Made by a program: the position numbers and the translations under genes. Below are positions 43,982 to 56,317 of a DNA stretch of 64,000 nt, piece after piece; the first letter of the stretch is position 1, and every line of letters begins with the position of its first letter. The notes beneath the pieces are model-generated. The model did not search any database. It worked only from the letters and a program-made list of their open reading frames with translations, and was not told the origin of the DNA. This DNA comes from Skeletonema tropicum. Lineage: Eukaryota > Bacillariophyta > Thalassiosirophyceae > Thalassiosirales > Thalassiosiraceae. The stretch is taken from assembly GCA_037178625.1 (NCBI GenBank), contig CM074129.1, forward strand, positions 2,294,001 to 2,358,000, given 5' to 3'.

Positions 43982-45007
43982 TTACTTGTGCTTTCCCTTA
44001 AGCCAGATTCCGGTGGACCAGGAGTCTTTCTCGCAGTACCAGCCATCCGAAATCTTTCCGGCCATCTGCAAGTTGTATCCACAGATGAAGCAGCACCCCT
44101 CCCATCCATCATACGAAAAACCTTGAGAAAAGGTGACACCTGCGCTCTGAAGGACGTTTGCCTCGGCCCCAGACTGTGACAAGGTGCCACCCCACTGGGA
44201 GTTCCAGTCTGCTGCACTTAAGTGAAACGAACCACCACATCCCCAGACCTTCTCATCATTCCAGTCGCCCCAGTAGCGGTTCATACTAATGATATGGCCA
44301 TCTGATGACTTTCCGCAACCACAAGCGCCACCATTTCCGGTGCATGAGGTTACGGGCGAGGTTTTGGCCTTTGCTGGACAGCACACTCGTGAAACCTCCC
44401 TTGACAGGTTGCTTCCAAGCTCGAGCCAGTCACTCCCACAGTGCTTCTGGTAGCTTCCGCTCCCATGGTGCTCCCATGCCTCAACACACGCTCCGGAAGA
44501 GGCACGGATCCAAGTCACCTTATCATTCCACCAGGTCCCACCAAGGTTGTAGCACTCGCCAGCTTTGGGGTGAAAATAATACCCATCTGCCCAAATCGCG
44601 CAGTCTGAGCCTCCCAGCTCACGTCCATGTCCATGTTCTACGTCGACGTCATCAAAGTCAAAGGGAACTTCCTGGGCTTCGATGTCTTCGAGTAGTGGCC
44701 ACTGGTGTTCTTCGTCATCACCAGGCTCGTTTACAGACACTGGGGTCATCGCCGTGCCTTGGGCTTGGGGAGTCTCTTCAATAGCCTCAACCTCAATGCT
44801 GCTCTTAAGTTCAGCATTATCTGCCTTCAAGCCTCGGTCATTTGCCTCAGATACAAGTTCGTCCATCTCAGCTTCCAACCGAGAGACGCCCGAGGTGGCT
44901 CGTTCCTTTTCAATGCTCTGAGGGGCCCCACGGGTGCCTGAAGCAAAAGCAACGTGTGCATTGGATGAAAGGAGAAGCAAAAGTGCAGATGAATGAGAAA
45001 GGTTCAT
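43982..45007 (-). CDS. Secreted cysteine-rich protein, array copy 4 (intact, edge copy)
   Basis: 341 residues, full signal peptide, acidic segment and 14-cysteine domain as in copy 2. This is the outermost copy, and its upstream region is different from that of the other three: beyond about 80 bases from the ATG it runs into 45090-45440, where a palindromic motif is repeated four times. It is therefore a candidate for the ancestral copy with the original promoter. Expression control may differ between it and the inner copies. Confidence 0.9.
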   Translation of the reverse strand: MNLSHSSALLLLLSSNAHVAFASGTRGAPQSIEKERATSGVSRLEAEMDELVSEANDRGLKADNAELKSSIEVEAIEETPQAQGTAMTPVSVNEPGDDEEHQWPLLEDIEAQEVPFDFDDVDVEHGHGRELGGSDCAIWADGYYFHPKAGECYNLGGTWWNDKVTWIRASSGACVEAWEHHGSGSYQKHCGSDWLELGSNLSREVSRVCCPAKAKTSPVTSCTGNGGACGCGKSSDGHIISMNRYWGDWNDEKVWGCGGSFHLSAADWNSQWGGTLSQSGAEANVLQSAGVTFSQGFSYDGWEGCCFICGYNLQMAGKISDGWYCEKDSWSTGIWLKGKHK

Positions 45008-45172
45008 GGCTGTATAATGTTATGAGTTGGTAGTTCGTCTAATCGATGTTTAGAATGTTGGTGTAGTTGTAGTTGTTTTTATGTCGTCAACTTCCGTTTG
45101 TGTTTGTGCGGAAGTGAAAAATATGAGGCAATAATTTTGGCTTCAGCTCTGCTTGACATTCGAGTAAGTAGA

Positions 45173-45434
45173 GTCGTGCAGCGCTGAATGCATGAACTAT
45201 GCGCTTGATCTTGACCTTGCCTCAGCCAGGGCATCTTCTTCGTCTTCGTCCTCTAGAGTAGTCGTGCAGCGCTGAATGCATGAACTATGAGCTTGATCTT
45301 GATCTTGCCTCAGCCAGTGTATCTAATACTCTTGATTCTCGAGAGTAGTCGTGCAGCGCTGAAGCATGAGCTTGCCTATCCACTTTTTCTCACCGTATCT
45401 TGTCCTCTCGCTCTAGAGAGAGTCGTGCAGCGCA
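45173..45434 (-). promoter_or_regulatory. Repeated palindromic CAGCGCTG motif upstream of array copy 4
   Basis: GTCGTGCAGCGCTGAA recurs at 45173, 45261 and 45348, and imperfectly at 45423, roughly every 75-90 bases, often followed by TGCATGAAC and preceded by CTCTAGAGTA. The core CAGCGCTG is a perfect 8-bp palindrome. The inner array units carry two sites each (for example 39593 imperfect and 39661 perfect). This looks like a transcription-factor site cluster. Repeat expansion of a minisatellite is the alternative. Confidence 0.5.
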
Positions 45435-45737
45435 GAGTCTGCCCAATATTATGCCGTGATTCCATTGCCAACAGTCGATAGAAAGGGTATTGCTGGCTCA
45501 CGGGTGTCGGCTGTCGCGTGAAAATCGCAAGTAAAAATCCATGGGCTATGTTGTATGGTTGGTACGTAGGAAACTTGCAAAAGCACCTTTCAGTACATAT
45601 GCGTTAAGATACTGGGGAACTACATGAAATTTGTAGTTCAATGGTGTTTTGACCTCGGGATATTATATTAGCATGAGATGTTATTTTATGAATTGAATCA
45701 GAAGCTATGGTTGACACAAATGTCTCACTGGAAGATG
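45435..45737. other. Intergenic, nothing recognised
   Basis: Lies between the promoter region of array copy 4 and the 3' end of RUVBL1. Confidence 0.4.
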
Positions 45738-47201
<1,464 letters not shown>

Positions 47202-47409
47202 GTTCGACTCTATGGAAAATACACTTCTTGGTTACTATTGCTATCTGTTACGTCCTTGTTGTTGGGCAGAGACAATGCAAAGATTTGTTCTCGGCTGGCG
47301 TGATGGCAGTACTTACTTCGGCAGATCAATGACAGCGTCGGCTCATTTTTTTTGAGATGATTTTTTTTTTGATGAGATGGCTGAGCGAGAGGCCGCGCGC
47401 TGAACGCGC

Positions 47410-48220
47410 ATGCGAAAAAGGATCTTTTCTCCTAAATCCTTCCTGCCTCTCCCACAAGCCAGATGCGCCTCTCCTCTCTCCTTGTGCCTTTTATGTCACT
47501 ACTTCTACTTATCAACCAAAGTAGAACTGATACAAACACAGCAAGCCCACTGTCTGAAAATAATAAAGCTGCGCTACAATGTGATCCTTCTTTCGCAACG
47601 CCGGTCTTACTCTTCATGGAGGAGATTTCAGGGTCATGAGCTTGAAGTTCGTAACTTTACAGCTCGTCGTAATCAACACTGTTCGCAAGTGGCCATCCAC
47701 CACGCTGGAACTGACCATGTTATTCACTTTGCTCTCTTCTACCTCTTTGTTATTTGGTTTCACCTGATTTTGGGATATATATTTTGCGTCACTTTAACGA
47801 AGCCCGGTGGATACCCTAATAGCGCACCTCGCGCCTACACGGCAGAGGGAGCTATATATCGCATTAAATGTTCAGCTGAAAATACATTTGAAAGCATTGT
47901 TTCATTCATCGTTGCTGTCATCATATTTGACAAAGTTGCTACTGATTCTGCTCAAGAGCTCATAGCGAGTTGGGCGGTTCTCGTGATGCTGGCTAGAACT
48001 ATTTATCCAGGTTAGTTTATGCTAATTGTAATTTTTTGTGCTTCCCTTCATAAGTATTACTTCATTCTCATCATCTCCGACTTCATCATCCATAGTCTTT
48101 TATATTAGTGACATCGACTTTCTTCGGACATTCACGTTTGGTCTGTCGTTGAATTCGTATTTGTTCATGTGCTTGGTTTCATTTTTCCCAGAGTTTCAAT
48201 CCTTTATAAAATCCACATGA
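47410..48220 (+). CDS. MAPEG-family membrane protein (two exons)
   Basis: Exons up to 48010 and 48096-48220 join through an 85-nt intron (GTTAGT to CCATAG). The second half shows the MAPEG pattern: a first helix (FALFYLFVIWFHLILGYIF), then NSAPRAYTAEGAIYRIKCSAENTFESIVSF, WAVLVMLARTIYP, and after the intron FYISDIDFLRTFTFGLSLNSYLFM. MAPEG proteins are four-helix membrane enzymes of eicosanoid and glutathione metabolism; the substrate is unknown. The start is uncertain: the frame opens at 47410 with about 95 residues that do not look like a MAPEG N-terminus, so the true beginning may be nearer 47690 or in another exon. Transcribed away from RUVBL1. Confidence 0.7.
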
Positions 48221-48336
48221 ATACTTGAATTCTACGCGTAAATGAGTCGTGGCTCATGGGTGAGGATAGATCTAGCTTACAATATATAATGAACTCTATT
48301 GTTCGCGACCAAAAACAGCATAGACCGATTATAAAA

Positions 48337-49788
48337 TCAAGAATCAGTTTCTTTCCTTGTGCGATGATCACCCCATTTCTCTTTCTTTCGAGCTCTCTCT
48401 TTCTCCTTCCTTTCCCTCTTCTCACGCTTCTTGCGCTCTTTGTCGGCCTTCTTCTTCCGGTACCTCCGCTGTGCCTCCGGGTCCTCATCCCACATTAAAA
48501 AGTTATCGCGACGATTCAATGCTTTTGCTCGTCTTGCCAGATCAGGATAGTGTTCTTCCAACTTTCTCAGCCAAGAACAAGCCATCTTCTTTCGTCCTGC
48601 GCGAGTTTGAAGCCAGACTTCGTCAAAGTTTCGCTTGCTGCAGTAGTTTTGTGTAACTCCAACAGTGTGGGTGACATTCATCACAGCATGCCACCAGCCG
48701 TGTGGGACGAACACTGTTTCGCCAGGATATTGTGTGAATTCGTAACACTCAAAGTTGTAATAGTCACCCTTGCCACCACTTGCAGCAGCCCTTCTCTTTA
48801 TCCGTGGCAATATAGTTGTAAAGTAGTGAATTGCTTCATCGTCCTCCCTTGGCAGTATCAACTTGCGGCCTTTTACAACATTTTTTGGAACATGTGGAGG
48901 AAATAGCACCCAGCGTTTGACGCCAAAAAGAAGTGTATTCCAAGCACTTGTTCCTAAAGGATCGATATGCACAGTCGTTCCACTTCTACATGGACCCACT
49001 AGAAACCAACGGTAAGGAGGTCGTTTGCTTTCCCCAATCAATCCAAACAAGTCCTCACTAAAATAGTCTGGTACTGTATAATCTTCCAACAAACGTTTGG
49101 CAAATTTATCCTCATCGAATGTAGCATCAAAAATGTACAGCGGTGAATCATCTTTGTTATGCTGGAGATATTCGATGAAGAATCGCAGCTTCATGCGGAT
49201 TGTATAGCCATCGTCATCTTCACCACATTTGAAACCACGCTCTGAAAGATCAGGATCATTTATGAGCTTGTCCAGAGACCAACGATGTACAGCTGGCCAT
49301 TCATGTTTGTTTCGAGAATTAGAAATCGCGGTACTATCATCACAGTCTTTCTTCTCTTCATCAAAAGTAGTCCTGTCACCGTTCCTAGAGGATAAATCCC
49401 CGTAGGGAATATTTCTAATTACACATGGAATGACTTTTGCTTCGTACTGTTCATGAAATACCTCAGGAGGAGTATCCGCATCCAAAACAATCGGATACAT
49501 GGTGGACGACTCCTCTATCGCTCCATCATTATCAAGCTGCATGGCCTGTAGCTTTTGCGTCGGCGGACTCGACGCCCTCTTTTGCCTTGCATGCTCTAGT
49601 GACCACGAGAGCTCCTCAGCTCGTCCTGTTCTAGAATCAATCTTCAAAGAACTGTATGGATTTGTAGATGGAGAGAGCAGATACTCGGCAAAGGGAGGAA
49701 ACTTTTCATATAGACCGTCGCGTTCCCAATTTTTGAGAGAGGGCCGGTGTCCCTTTTTAGCTTTGGCTGCCTTTTCTTCCCAGCCCAT
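48337..49788 (-). CDS. JMJD6: JmjC-domain arginine demethylase / lysyl hydroxylase, JMJD6-like
   Basis: 483 residues, one exon. The order matches JMJD6: HRPSLKNWERDGLYEKF at the N-terminus, YTIRMKLRFFIEYLQ, SPLYIFDATFDE, DYFSEDLFGLIGE and RWFLVGPCRSGTTVHIDPLGT. His274, Asp276 and His367 (in PHGWWHAVMN) form the Fe(II) triad, and the 2-oxoglutarate site follows from the family. The C-terminus is strongly basic and charged (KKKADKERKKREKRERKEK), consistent with nuclear localisation. A Ser/Asp-rich insertion around residues 130-160 is longer than in the animal protein. Its 3' end converges with the MAPEG gene, about 115 bases apart. Confidence 0.9.
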   Translation of the reverse strand: MGWEEKAAKAKKGHRPSLKNWERDGLYEKFPPFAEYLLSPSTNPYSSLKIDSRTGRAEELSWSLEHARQKRASSPPTQKLQAMQLDNDGAIEESSTMYPIVLDADTPPEVFHEQYEAKVIPCVIRNIPYGDLSSRNGDRTTFDEEKKDCDDSTAISNSRNKHEWPAVHRWSLDKLINDPDLSERGFKCGEDDDGYTIRMKLRFFIEYLQHNKDDSPLYIFDATFDEDKFAKRLLEDYTVPDYFSEDLFGLIGESKRPPYRWFLVGPCRSGTTVHIDPLGTSAWNTLLFGVKRWVLFPPHVPKNVVKGRKLILPREDDEAIHYFTTILPRIKRRAAASGGKGDYYNFECYEFTQYPGETVFVPHGWWHAVMNVTHTVGVTQNYCSKRNFDEVWLQTRAGRKKMACSWLRKLEEHYPDLARRAKALNRRDNFLMWDEDPEAQRRYRKKKADKERKKREKRERKEKERARKKEKWGDHRTRKETDS

Positions 49789-50384
49789 TTTGATTTTGTA
49801 TTTAGCAATAGCGTAGCTTTTACCACAGTCGTTGTCCTAAAACTGCAGTCTGACTGATAAGGCAACCCCAATAAATAATTAGTAATCAATAGCCAACGAG
49901 CTTTTTTATTATTATTTCATGTCATGAGTGGGAATGGTGTCACCAACGATCACCCAGCTAGCCTAGCAATAAACAGCAAAAGCTCTAGCGAATGCGTGGC
50001 TGGAGGTGGCTGGGCTGGGGCAGTGCTGTTCGTGTTTCGTCTGTCGTGCATCTCATAAAGTTTCTCTCTTATTAGTAATTAGGTAGTATGTAAGTATGTC
50101 GCTAAACCCACCTTGCCCACATGAACATTATGACCAGCTAGCTAGCTGCGGAAGCATTGTGGTAATCTAATTCTGCACTCATATAAGCAGCTCTAGTATG
50201 AATGGGCCAAGAAAAACTAAAATGTACATTACACTCGTGCAGAGCTAAGTAGATGCCAATGAGGTGCAATGTGTTCTCAAGAGGAGGCAGGCCAAACCAA
50301 CTTTAACCTCACTAGGAAACCTACAAAACCAAATCACACGTTCATACACAGCTTGAACGACCAAAAGTATTGCGCTTCCACGCT
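49789..50384. other. Intergenic, nothing recognised
   Basis: Upstream of JMJD6, then AT-rich sequence leading into the tandem array. CTAGCTAG-type words, no gene. Confidence 0.4.
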
Positions 50385-53013
50385 ACTACATTATAATGCC
50401 AAAGTAAACGACTCATGCCCATATTGACGACGAGAGATACGATTTGGTAGAATCGCCCGGACCTCTCATATCAGCTACAACGCAGCAACATCGGCTCTAC
50501 GTACGCCAGTTGTCCGAGCAGTGCCAATGTGTTAGTAGAGTATCAACGCAGACTATAATGGGCCACTAGAAGCGGCTCATGCCCGTATTGACGACGAGAG
50601 ATACGATTTGGTAGAATGTGGTGCTGCTGGCCAGCCCCCACTAGACCTCTCATATCAGCTACAAGACTGTAGCATCGTTTCTACGTACACCAGTTGTCTG
50701 AGCAGTGCTCATGTGTTAGTAGTGTACAACCGCCGACTATAATAGGCCACTAGAAGCGGCTCATGCCCGTATTGACGACGAGAGATACGATTTGGTAGAA
50801 TGTGGTGCTGCTGGCCAGCCCCCAATACATAGACCTCTCATATCAGCTACAACGCAGCAACATCGCTTCTACGTACGCCAGTCGTCTGAGCAGTGCTCAT
50901 GTGTTAGTAGAGTATCAGCGCAGACTATAATGGGCAACTACAAGCGGCTCATATCCTTATTGACAGAGAAAGATACGATTTGGTAGAATGTGGTGCTGCT
51001 GGCCAGCCCCCAATACATAGACCTCTCATATCAGCTACAACGCAGCAACATCGCCTCTACGTACGCCAGTCGTCCGAGCAGTGCTCATGTGTTAGTAGAG
51101 TATCAGCGCAGACTATAATGGGCCACTTGAAGCGGCTCATGCCCATATTGACGACGAGAGATACGATTTGGTAGAATGTGGTGCTGCTGGCCAGCCCCCA
51201 CTACATAGACCTCTCATATCAGCTACAACGCAGCAACATCGCCTCTACGTACGCCAGTCGTCCGAGCAGTGCTCGTGTGTAAGTAGTGTTCAACCGCCGA
51301 CTATAATGGGCCACTAGAAGCGGCTCATGCCCGTATTGACGACGAGAGATACGATTTGGTAGAATGTGGTGCTGCTGGCCAGCCCCCACTACATAGACCT
51401 CTCATATCAGCTACGAGACTGTAGGATCGTTTCTACGTACGCCAGTCGTCTGAGCAGTGCTCATGTGTAAGTAGTAATCAACCACCGACTACAATGGGCC
51501 ACTAGAAGCGGCTCATGCCCATGTTGACGACGAGAGATACGATTTGGTAGAATGTGGTGCTGCTGGCCAGACCCCACTGGACCTCTCATATCAGCTACGA
51601 GACTGTACCATCGCTTCTACGTACGCCAGTTGTCTGAGCAGTGCTCATGTGTTAATAAGGTATTAGCGCCAACTATAATGGGCAACTACAAGCGGCTCAT
51701 GCCCGTATTGACGACGAGAGATACGATTTGGTAGAATGTGGTGCTGCTGGCCAGCCCCCACTGGACCTCTCATATCAGCTACGAGACTGTACCATCGCTT
51801 CTACGTACGCCAGTCGTCTGAGCAGTGTTAATGTGCTTCTAACATTTTACCGTTGAGTATAATGGGTCACTAGAAGCGGCTCATGCCCGTATTGACGACG
51901 AGAGATACGATTTGGTAGAATGTGGTGCAGCTGGCCAGTCTTTGCCGGACCACTCATATCAGCCACGAGACTGTAGCATCGCTTCTACGTACGCCAGTCG
52001 TCTGAGCAGTGATCATGTGTTAGTAAGGTATCACCGCCGACTATAATGGGCCACTAGACGCGGCTCATGCCCGTATTGACGACGAGAGATATGATTTGGT
52101 AGAATGTGGTGCTGCTGGCCAGCCCTCGCCGGACCTCTCATATCAGCTACGAGACTGTAGCATCGCTTCTACGTACGCCAGTCGTCTGAGCAGTGATCAT
52201 GTGTTAGTAAGGTATCACCGCCGACTATAATGGGCCACTAGACACGGCTCATGCCCGTATTGACGACGAGAGATACGATTTGGTAGAATGTGGTGCAGCT
52301 GGCCAGCCCCCACCGGACCTCTCATATCAGCTACGAGACTTTAGCATCGCTTCTATCTACTCCAGTCGTCCGAGCACTGCTCATGTGCTTGTACCATGTT
52401 ACCACCGACTATAATGGGCCACTAGATGTGGTTCTTGCCCGTATTGACGACGAGAGATACGAGTCGGTAGAATGTGGTGCTGCTGGCCAGTCTTTGCCGG
52501 ACCACTCATATCAGCCACGAGACTGTAGCATCGCTTCTACGTACGCCAGTCGTCTGAGCACTGCTCATGTGTAAGTAAGGTATCACCGCCGACTATAATG
52601 GGTCACTAGAAGCGGCTCATGCCCGTATTGACGACGAGAGATACGATTTGGTAGAATGTGGTGCTGCTGGCCAGTCTTTGCCGGACCACTCATATCAGCT
52701 ACGAGACTGTAGCATCGCTTCTACGTACGCCAGTCGTCTGAGCACTGCTCATGTGTTAGTAAGGTATCACCGCCGACTATAATGGGTCACTAGAAGCGGT
52801 TCTTGCCCGTATTGACGACGAGAGATACGATTTGGTAGAATGTGGTGCTGCTGGCCAGCCCCCACCGGACCTCTCATATCAGCTACGAGACTGTAGCATC
52901 GCTTCTATCTACGCCAGTCGTCTGAGCAGTGCTAATATGCTTGTATTGTGTTACCACCGACTATAATGGGTCACTAGATGCGGCTCATGCCCGTATTGAC
53001 GACGAGAGATACG
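50385..53013. repeat. Tandem array of 15 units of 184 or 188 bp
   Basis: The landmark GACGACGAGAGATACGA recurs 15 times (one copy altered). The first unit is 164 bp, then come mostly 188-bp units in the left half and 184-bp units in the right half. The length difference lies in ACATAGACC versus GGACC within the unit. Each unit has open stretches such as LVECGAAGQPP, but neither unit length is a multiple of three, so no frame runs through the array. Probably satellite-like DNA. Confidence 0.95.
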
Positions 53014-53549
53014 AGTGGATTTTTATTGACCTACTGGTAGTACTACTGTAATCTCCTGGTCAGCCCGAATTTGGTCCTTATCAGATCATCTCTACGTGGT
53101 TGTGTGCAATCCATTGACAGCGTTTATAGTACTTTGAACAAGTAGAGTCACTGCATTTGATACGATATGTATTGTCGTTGAATGTTTTGCTGATGGCCAT
53201 CCTCTACATATTTTGGACCTCTCAGGTCATCTACAATAGACTCTTACATAGCTTCTATAGCCTGCTAATGAGACGTCTATGCAATCGGTATATTGTGGCA
53301 TTCAAAAGTTTAATGTATTACTAATATTTATACTTGACTCTTATGTATTACTAATATTTATACTTGACTCTTACTTCAATTGATCCGCATAATGAGTGTC
53401 AGTTTCACAAGTGTCTTCTTACCTCTTACTCGAGTAGGATTCATGGGCAAGAAACACACAATGTCATTCAACATGATCATTCTCAATCAACTATTTGTTT
53501 CTTTGCTATTTCGTTTGAATCGATGTTTGTGTACCTTTTCTTCTCTACC
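53014..53549. other. Intergenic with a 30-bp direct duplication
   Basis: TGTATTACTAATATTTATAC followed by TTGACTCT occurs twice in tandem (53313-53372). Otherwise only the 3' flank of the transporter gene. Confidence 0.6.
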
Positions 53550-54911
53550 TCATACTGTCTTGTATTCTCCATCATTTCCCATCACTTTTAGTATTTCACG
53601 TGTAGTAATCTCGTCATTTCCCTCTGTATCTCCAATAATGGCACGAAAAGAAGATGGTTGTAAAGTATTCACAAGACATGCCGAAATCATCAAGGCTCCT
53701 CCAATGTAATCGTTCGTGCCAAATTGTTCCTGCAATAGAATCGCTGCGAACAAGCTTGCCCACAACGGCTCAGTTGCAAGAATAACGGATGCCTCTGAGC
53801 TTGGCACTCGACCCAGAGCTGTGATTTCTACACAAAAGTTGGTGGAGGTCGATATTATCCCAGTCCACGCTACAGCCATCGCTACCGATCTCATATTTGG
53901 GTCTAGAAATAGTCCAGGCAGCCCCAAATTCTCCCATCCAGGCTCTCTCATCCAGCCATCCGCAAAACACCATAACATAGAAAAGAAAGCTGTTGTTGCT
54001 ACCATACCAGCTGTGATAGGCAAAGCAGCGTCTGGTTCTTCCTTCATCATCTTTTCTGACATGAACATCCCGACTCCAAAGCCTATCGCTTGAACTAGAG
54101 AGAGGGCATCGCCTACACCAAGGTGAGACATACTCTCTGTGATAGAGGACGAAGCTGAATTTGATGAATCAAATAGTTCAAGAGTTGCAACACCTGATAA
54201 ACACAAGAACGCAGCAAGCCATGTTTGTGGAGCATCTTTGATGCCCATGGGTTTCTTGTTTATGAGCCATTGCAGAAGAGGACAAACGAGAACAGTGCAG
54301 CTTCCGAGGAATGATACAGTGGCTGGAGAGGTATCAATCAAAGCGATACTTTGTGATACATATCCTAGAGAAACGAATGCCCCACCAAGAAAGACCGATG
54401 ATCGTAGATTTGGTTTCAGATGCAGTAAAAATGGCGACAAGACCATGGCTGCAAGTACCATACGCCCTGACGTTGCTGCACTCGCTGGAAGATTATCATT
54501 CATCAAAGCTCCCAGAGAGAAGTTTGTGCCGTATAGGATGGCAACAAGAGCAAGTATAGCACGTGGCCCGATGTATGAACCAAGAACCTGCTCGATCAGG
54601 GCGCTGCTATGGGTGGGCTGAGACGCCGTATGATCGACCGGACAGTATTCAATCAAGCGTCCAACCTCCACACAAGGACCGTCGTCGATGAACGTGACGA
54701 GATTGTCTGCATACAGATCTGCCTCAGTGAGACTCTGAGTTATGACATCATCTCCTTCAAGATCAATTACTGTGTTAACGTATATCTTCGTCGTTTGTTG
54801 TAGACCTCTTTGATGACGAATGCTTGGAAGTCCCGTCGAGAATGATGCTGACTGGGAAACGATGGCAGTGAAGCATACTGTAGATAACATCAAAGTGTAA
54901 TTGCAGTTCAT
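53550..54911 (-). CDS. Drug/metabolite transporter (EamA/DMT), possibly plastid envelope
   Basis: I chose the ATG at 54911 because it opens a signal peptide (MNCNYTLMLSTVCFTAIVSQ) ending in SASF, a plausible plastid A-F motif; an upstream ATG at 55034 would add 41 residues. The protein is 453 residues. After a polar segment to about residue 120, ten hydrophobic helices form two EamA repeats. The first begins LALVAILYGTNFSLGALMN and the second GDALSLVQAIGFGVGMFMSE, the latter ending with ALGRVPSSEASVILATEPLWA, the family's conserved helix pair. DMT members in plastids move phosphorylated sugars, amino acids or other metabolites. The substrate cannot be read here. Confidence 0.8.
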   Translation of the reverse strand: MNCNYTLMLSTVCFTAIVSQSASFSTGLPSIRHQRGLQQTTKIYVNTVIDLEGDDVITQSLTEADLYADNLVTFIDDGPCVEVGRLIEYCPVDHTASQPTHSSALIEQVLGSYIGPRAILALVAILYGTNFSLGALMNDNLPASAATSGRMVLAAMVLSPFLLHLKPNLRSSVFLGGAFVSLGYVSQSIALIDTSPATVSFLGSCTVLVCPLLQWLINKKPMGIKDAPQTWLAAFLCLSGVATLELFDSSNSASSSITESMSHLGVGDALSLVQAIGFGVGMFMSEKMMKEEPDAALPITAGMVATTAFFSMLWCFADGWMREPGWENLGLPGLFLDPNMRSVAMAVAWTGIISTSTNFCVEITALGRVPSSEASVILATEPLWASLFAAILLQEQFGTNDYIGGALMISACLVNTLQPSSFRAIIGDTEGNDEITTREILKVMGNDGEYKTV

Positions 54912-55532
54912 CGTCTCGGCTATATTATATCTTGAGCAACCTCTATATAGAATGATTGGAGCACTGTACTTATGCAAGGGAGGTGATTGAATAAATGTGA
55001 TGAAACATGGCTGAATGCTCGCTACGAACGCCACGAACGCCTCCTGACCCCGCGGAGTTGCAGTTGAATCTCAATTTTTGTGATGGTGGGCAGATGTTTG
55101 CGACAGCACAGCTGGTAGACAGCTGGTGCACCGTGCACCATCGACCATGCGAGCCAGCTGGTGCTCACTACGACACAGATACCGTTACTTGAGAAAGCGG
55201 TACTGTGACAATGCTTGAGCTCAATTGCTCTTTCAATAAAAGTACATACTTACTTACTTATATCCTGTAGCCTGCAGCCTGCAGATGTAAGAGGGCACAA
55301 ACGAAAGCAAGAATGGCATGTACTGTGGTGGGTGGGTGGTGGTAGGATTTGGATTGGGAAGACAAGAACCAAGAAGGACTAGTTCATTGGAGATCTTGCA
55401 AGTTGGAAAAGAAAAGATATTACATTGAAAAACTACGGAATGAACAACTTGCATAACTTCATCACTATGATCAGTACTTGTATTATCCCTGTCATTTTAA
55501 TCCTATTCGATCCTCCCTCTCAAACCCAAAGC
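54912..55532. other. Intergenic with CTTA/CCTGCAG short repeats
   Basis: TACTTACTTACTTA and GCCTGCAGCCTGCAG near 55245-55285; no gene. Confidence 0.4.
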
Positions 55533-56317
55533 TCATAGATCTTCCTTCACATGATAATCGACGAATCTCTTAAGCGCGTTGTATGAAGAACCATAATGCA
55601 TTTCGATGTTATTGCCATCCGGATTGATGAAGAAGTAGGTAGCAAAACCTGAATCTAATGCTTTCACGTTAAATGCCCCCTTCAGAAAGTCAAATACAGG
55701 ATGAGAGTCAGGTCCGTCCATCGGTTTCATAATGCGTATCTTGCGATCAGCCTTCTCATCAGTTTCAATTTGTCTAATGCAAGCATCAATATTCGCATCC
55801 GGACTATTGAACGGAAAAGCTAGGATTTCCAACGCATACGGATATATGCCATGCATGTGCTCGAGCGTATTGTAAAATAGTTCAGTATAATCGCAAAGTC
55901 GTGCCACATTCACAATTACCGTCACATATCCCTCAAAGTTTTCCATACTCACAACTTTTCCTTTGGCATCTGTTGCACTCAGTTGATAAAAATCATCGAT
56001 ATCATGGGTTGTGCTTGTCTCCGGTGGTTTGTATGTTGCCTTGTGACACGCTAGTGGGCAATTCTGTTGCATGAAGCTATCGATATCAGCAAAGATGCAG
56101 AGTTATGTGAGAATAGAGAGCCATTATTTGGAATTAAGAGATAATGACCAAAAGTCACTTACTACGGCCGTCCGTTAGGCTTGCAATCACCACGGTTTGC
56201 CCATTCTTCACACTCCTCAAATTTATCACTGGGGTTCGCTACTACTGTCAGCGTCGACACGAGTAGGCAGCAAATGATTGCCACTGCGTTGCAGCAGAGG
56301 CGAGTTATCATCATCAT
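55533..56317 (-). CDS. Secreted ShKT-domain plus glutathione-peroxidase-like protein (two exons)
   Basis: Exons 56163-56317 and 55533-56076 join through an 85-nt intron (GTAAGT to CGATAG), giving 232 residues. The signal peptide contains VAIICCLLVSTLTVVA. The split codon completes an ShKT-like domain, CEEWANRGDCKPN joined to FMQQNCPLACHKA, with six cysteines. Residues ~70-230 have a glutathione-peroxidase/thioredoxin fold: FYQLSATDAKGKVVSMENF, then VNVARLCDYTELF (Cys at the peroxidatic position), EILAFPFNSPD, and a C-terminal YFFINPDGNNIEMHYG. The usual Gln and Trp catalytic partners are not evident (FPFNSPD instead of FPCNQFG), so activity is uncertain. Expected site: secretory pathway or outside. 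Confidence 0.85.

Larger units (their letters stand above)
38183..45084. repeat. Tandem array of four ~1.86-kb units
   Basis: Units begin with TACCCCGCACCAACCGAAAT at about 38183, 40060, 41926 and 43784, and are nearly identical over coding and flanking sequence. Spacings between the start codons are 1866, 1864 and 1860; the differences are accounted for by a 2-base deletion in copy 3 and a 6-base deletion downstream of copy 4's gene. The last unit is complete only through its gene and proximal leader; upstream of about 45084 it diverges. Confidence 0.95.

Noticed and set aside
38234..45033. Plus-strand frames recurring in each array unit (114 and 159 codons)
   Set aside because: They are antisense shadows of the secreted protein gene. 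Their conservation simply reflects the recent duplication.
50792..52574. Several 60-94 codon frames in the 184/188-bp array
   Set aside because: They restart in each unit and unit lengths are not multiples of three, so they are by-products of the repeat.
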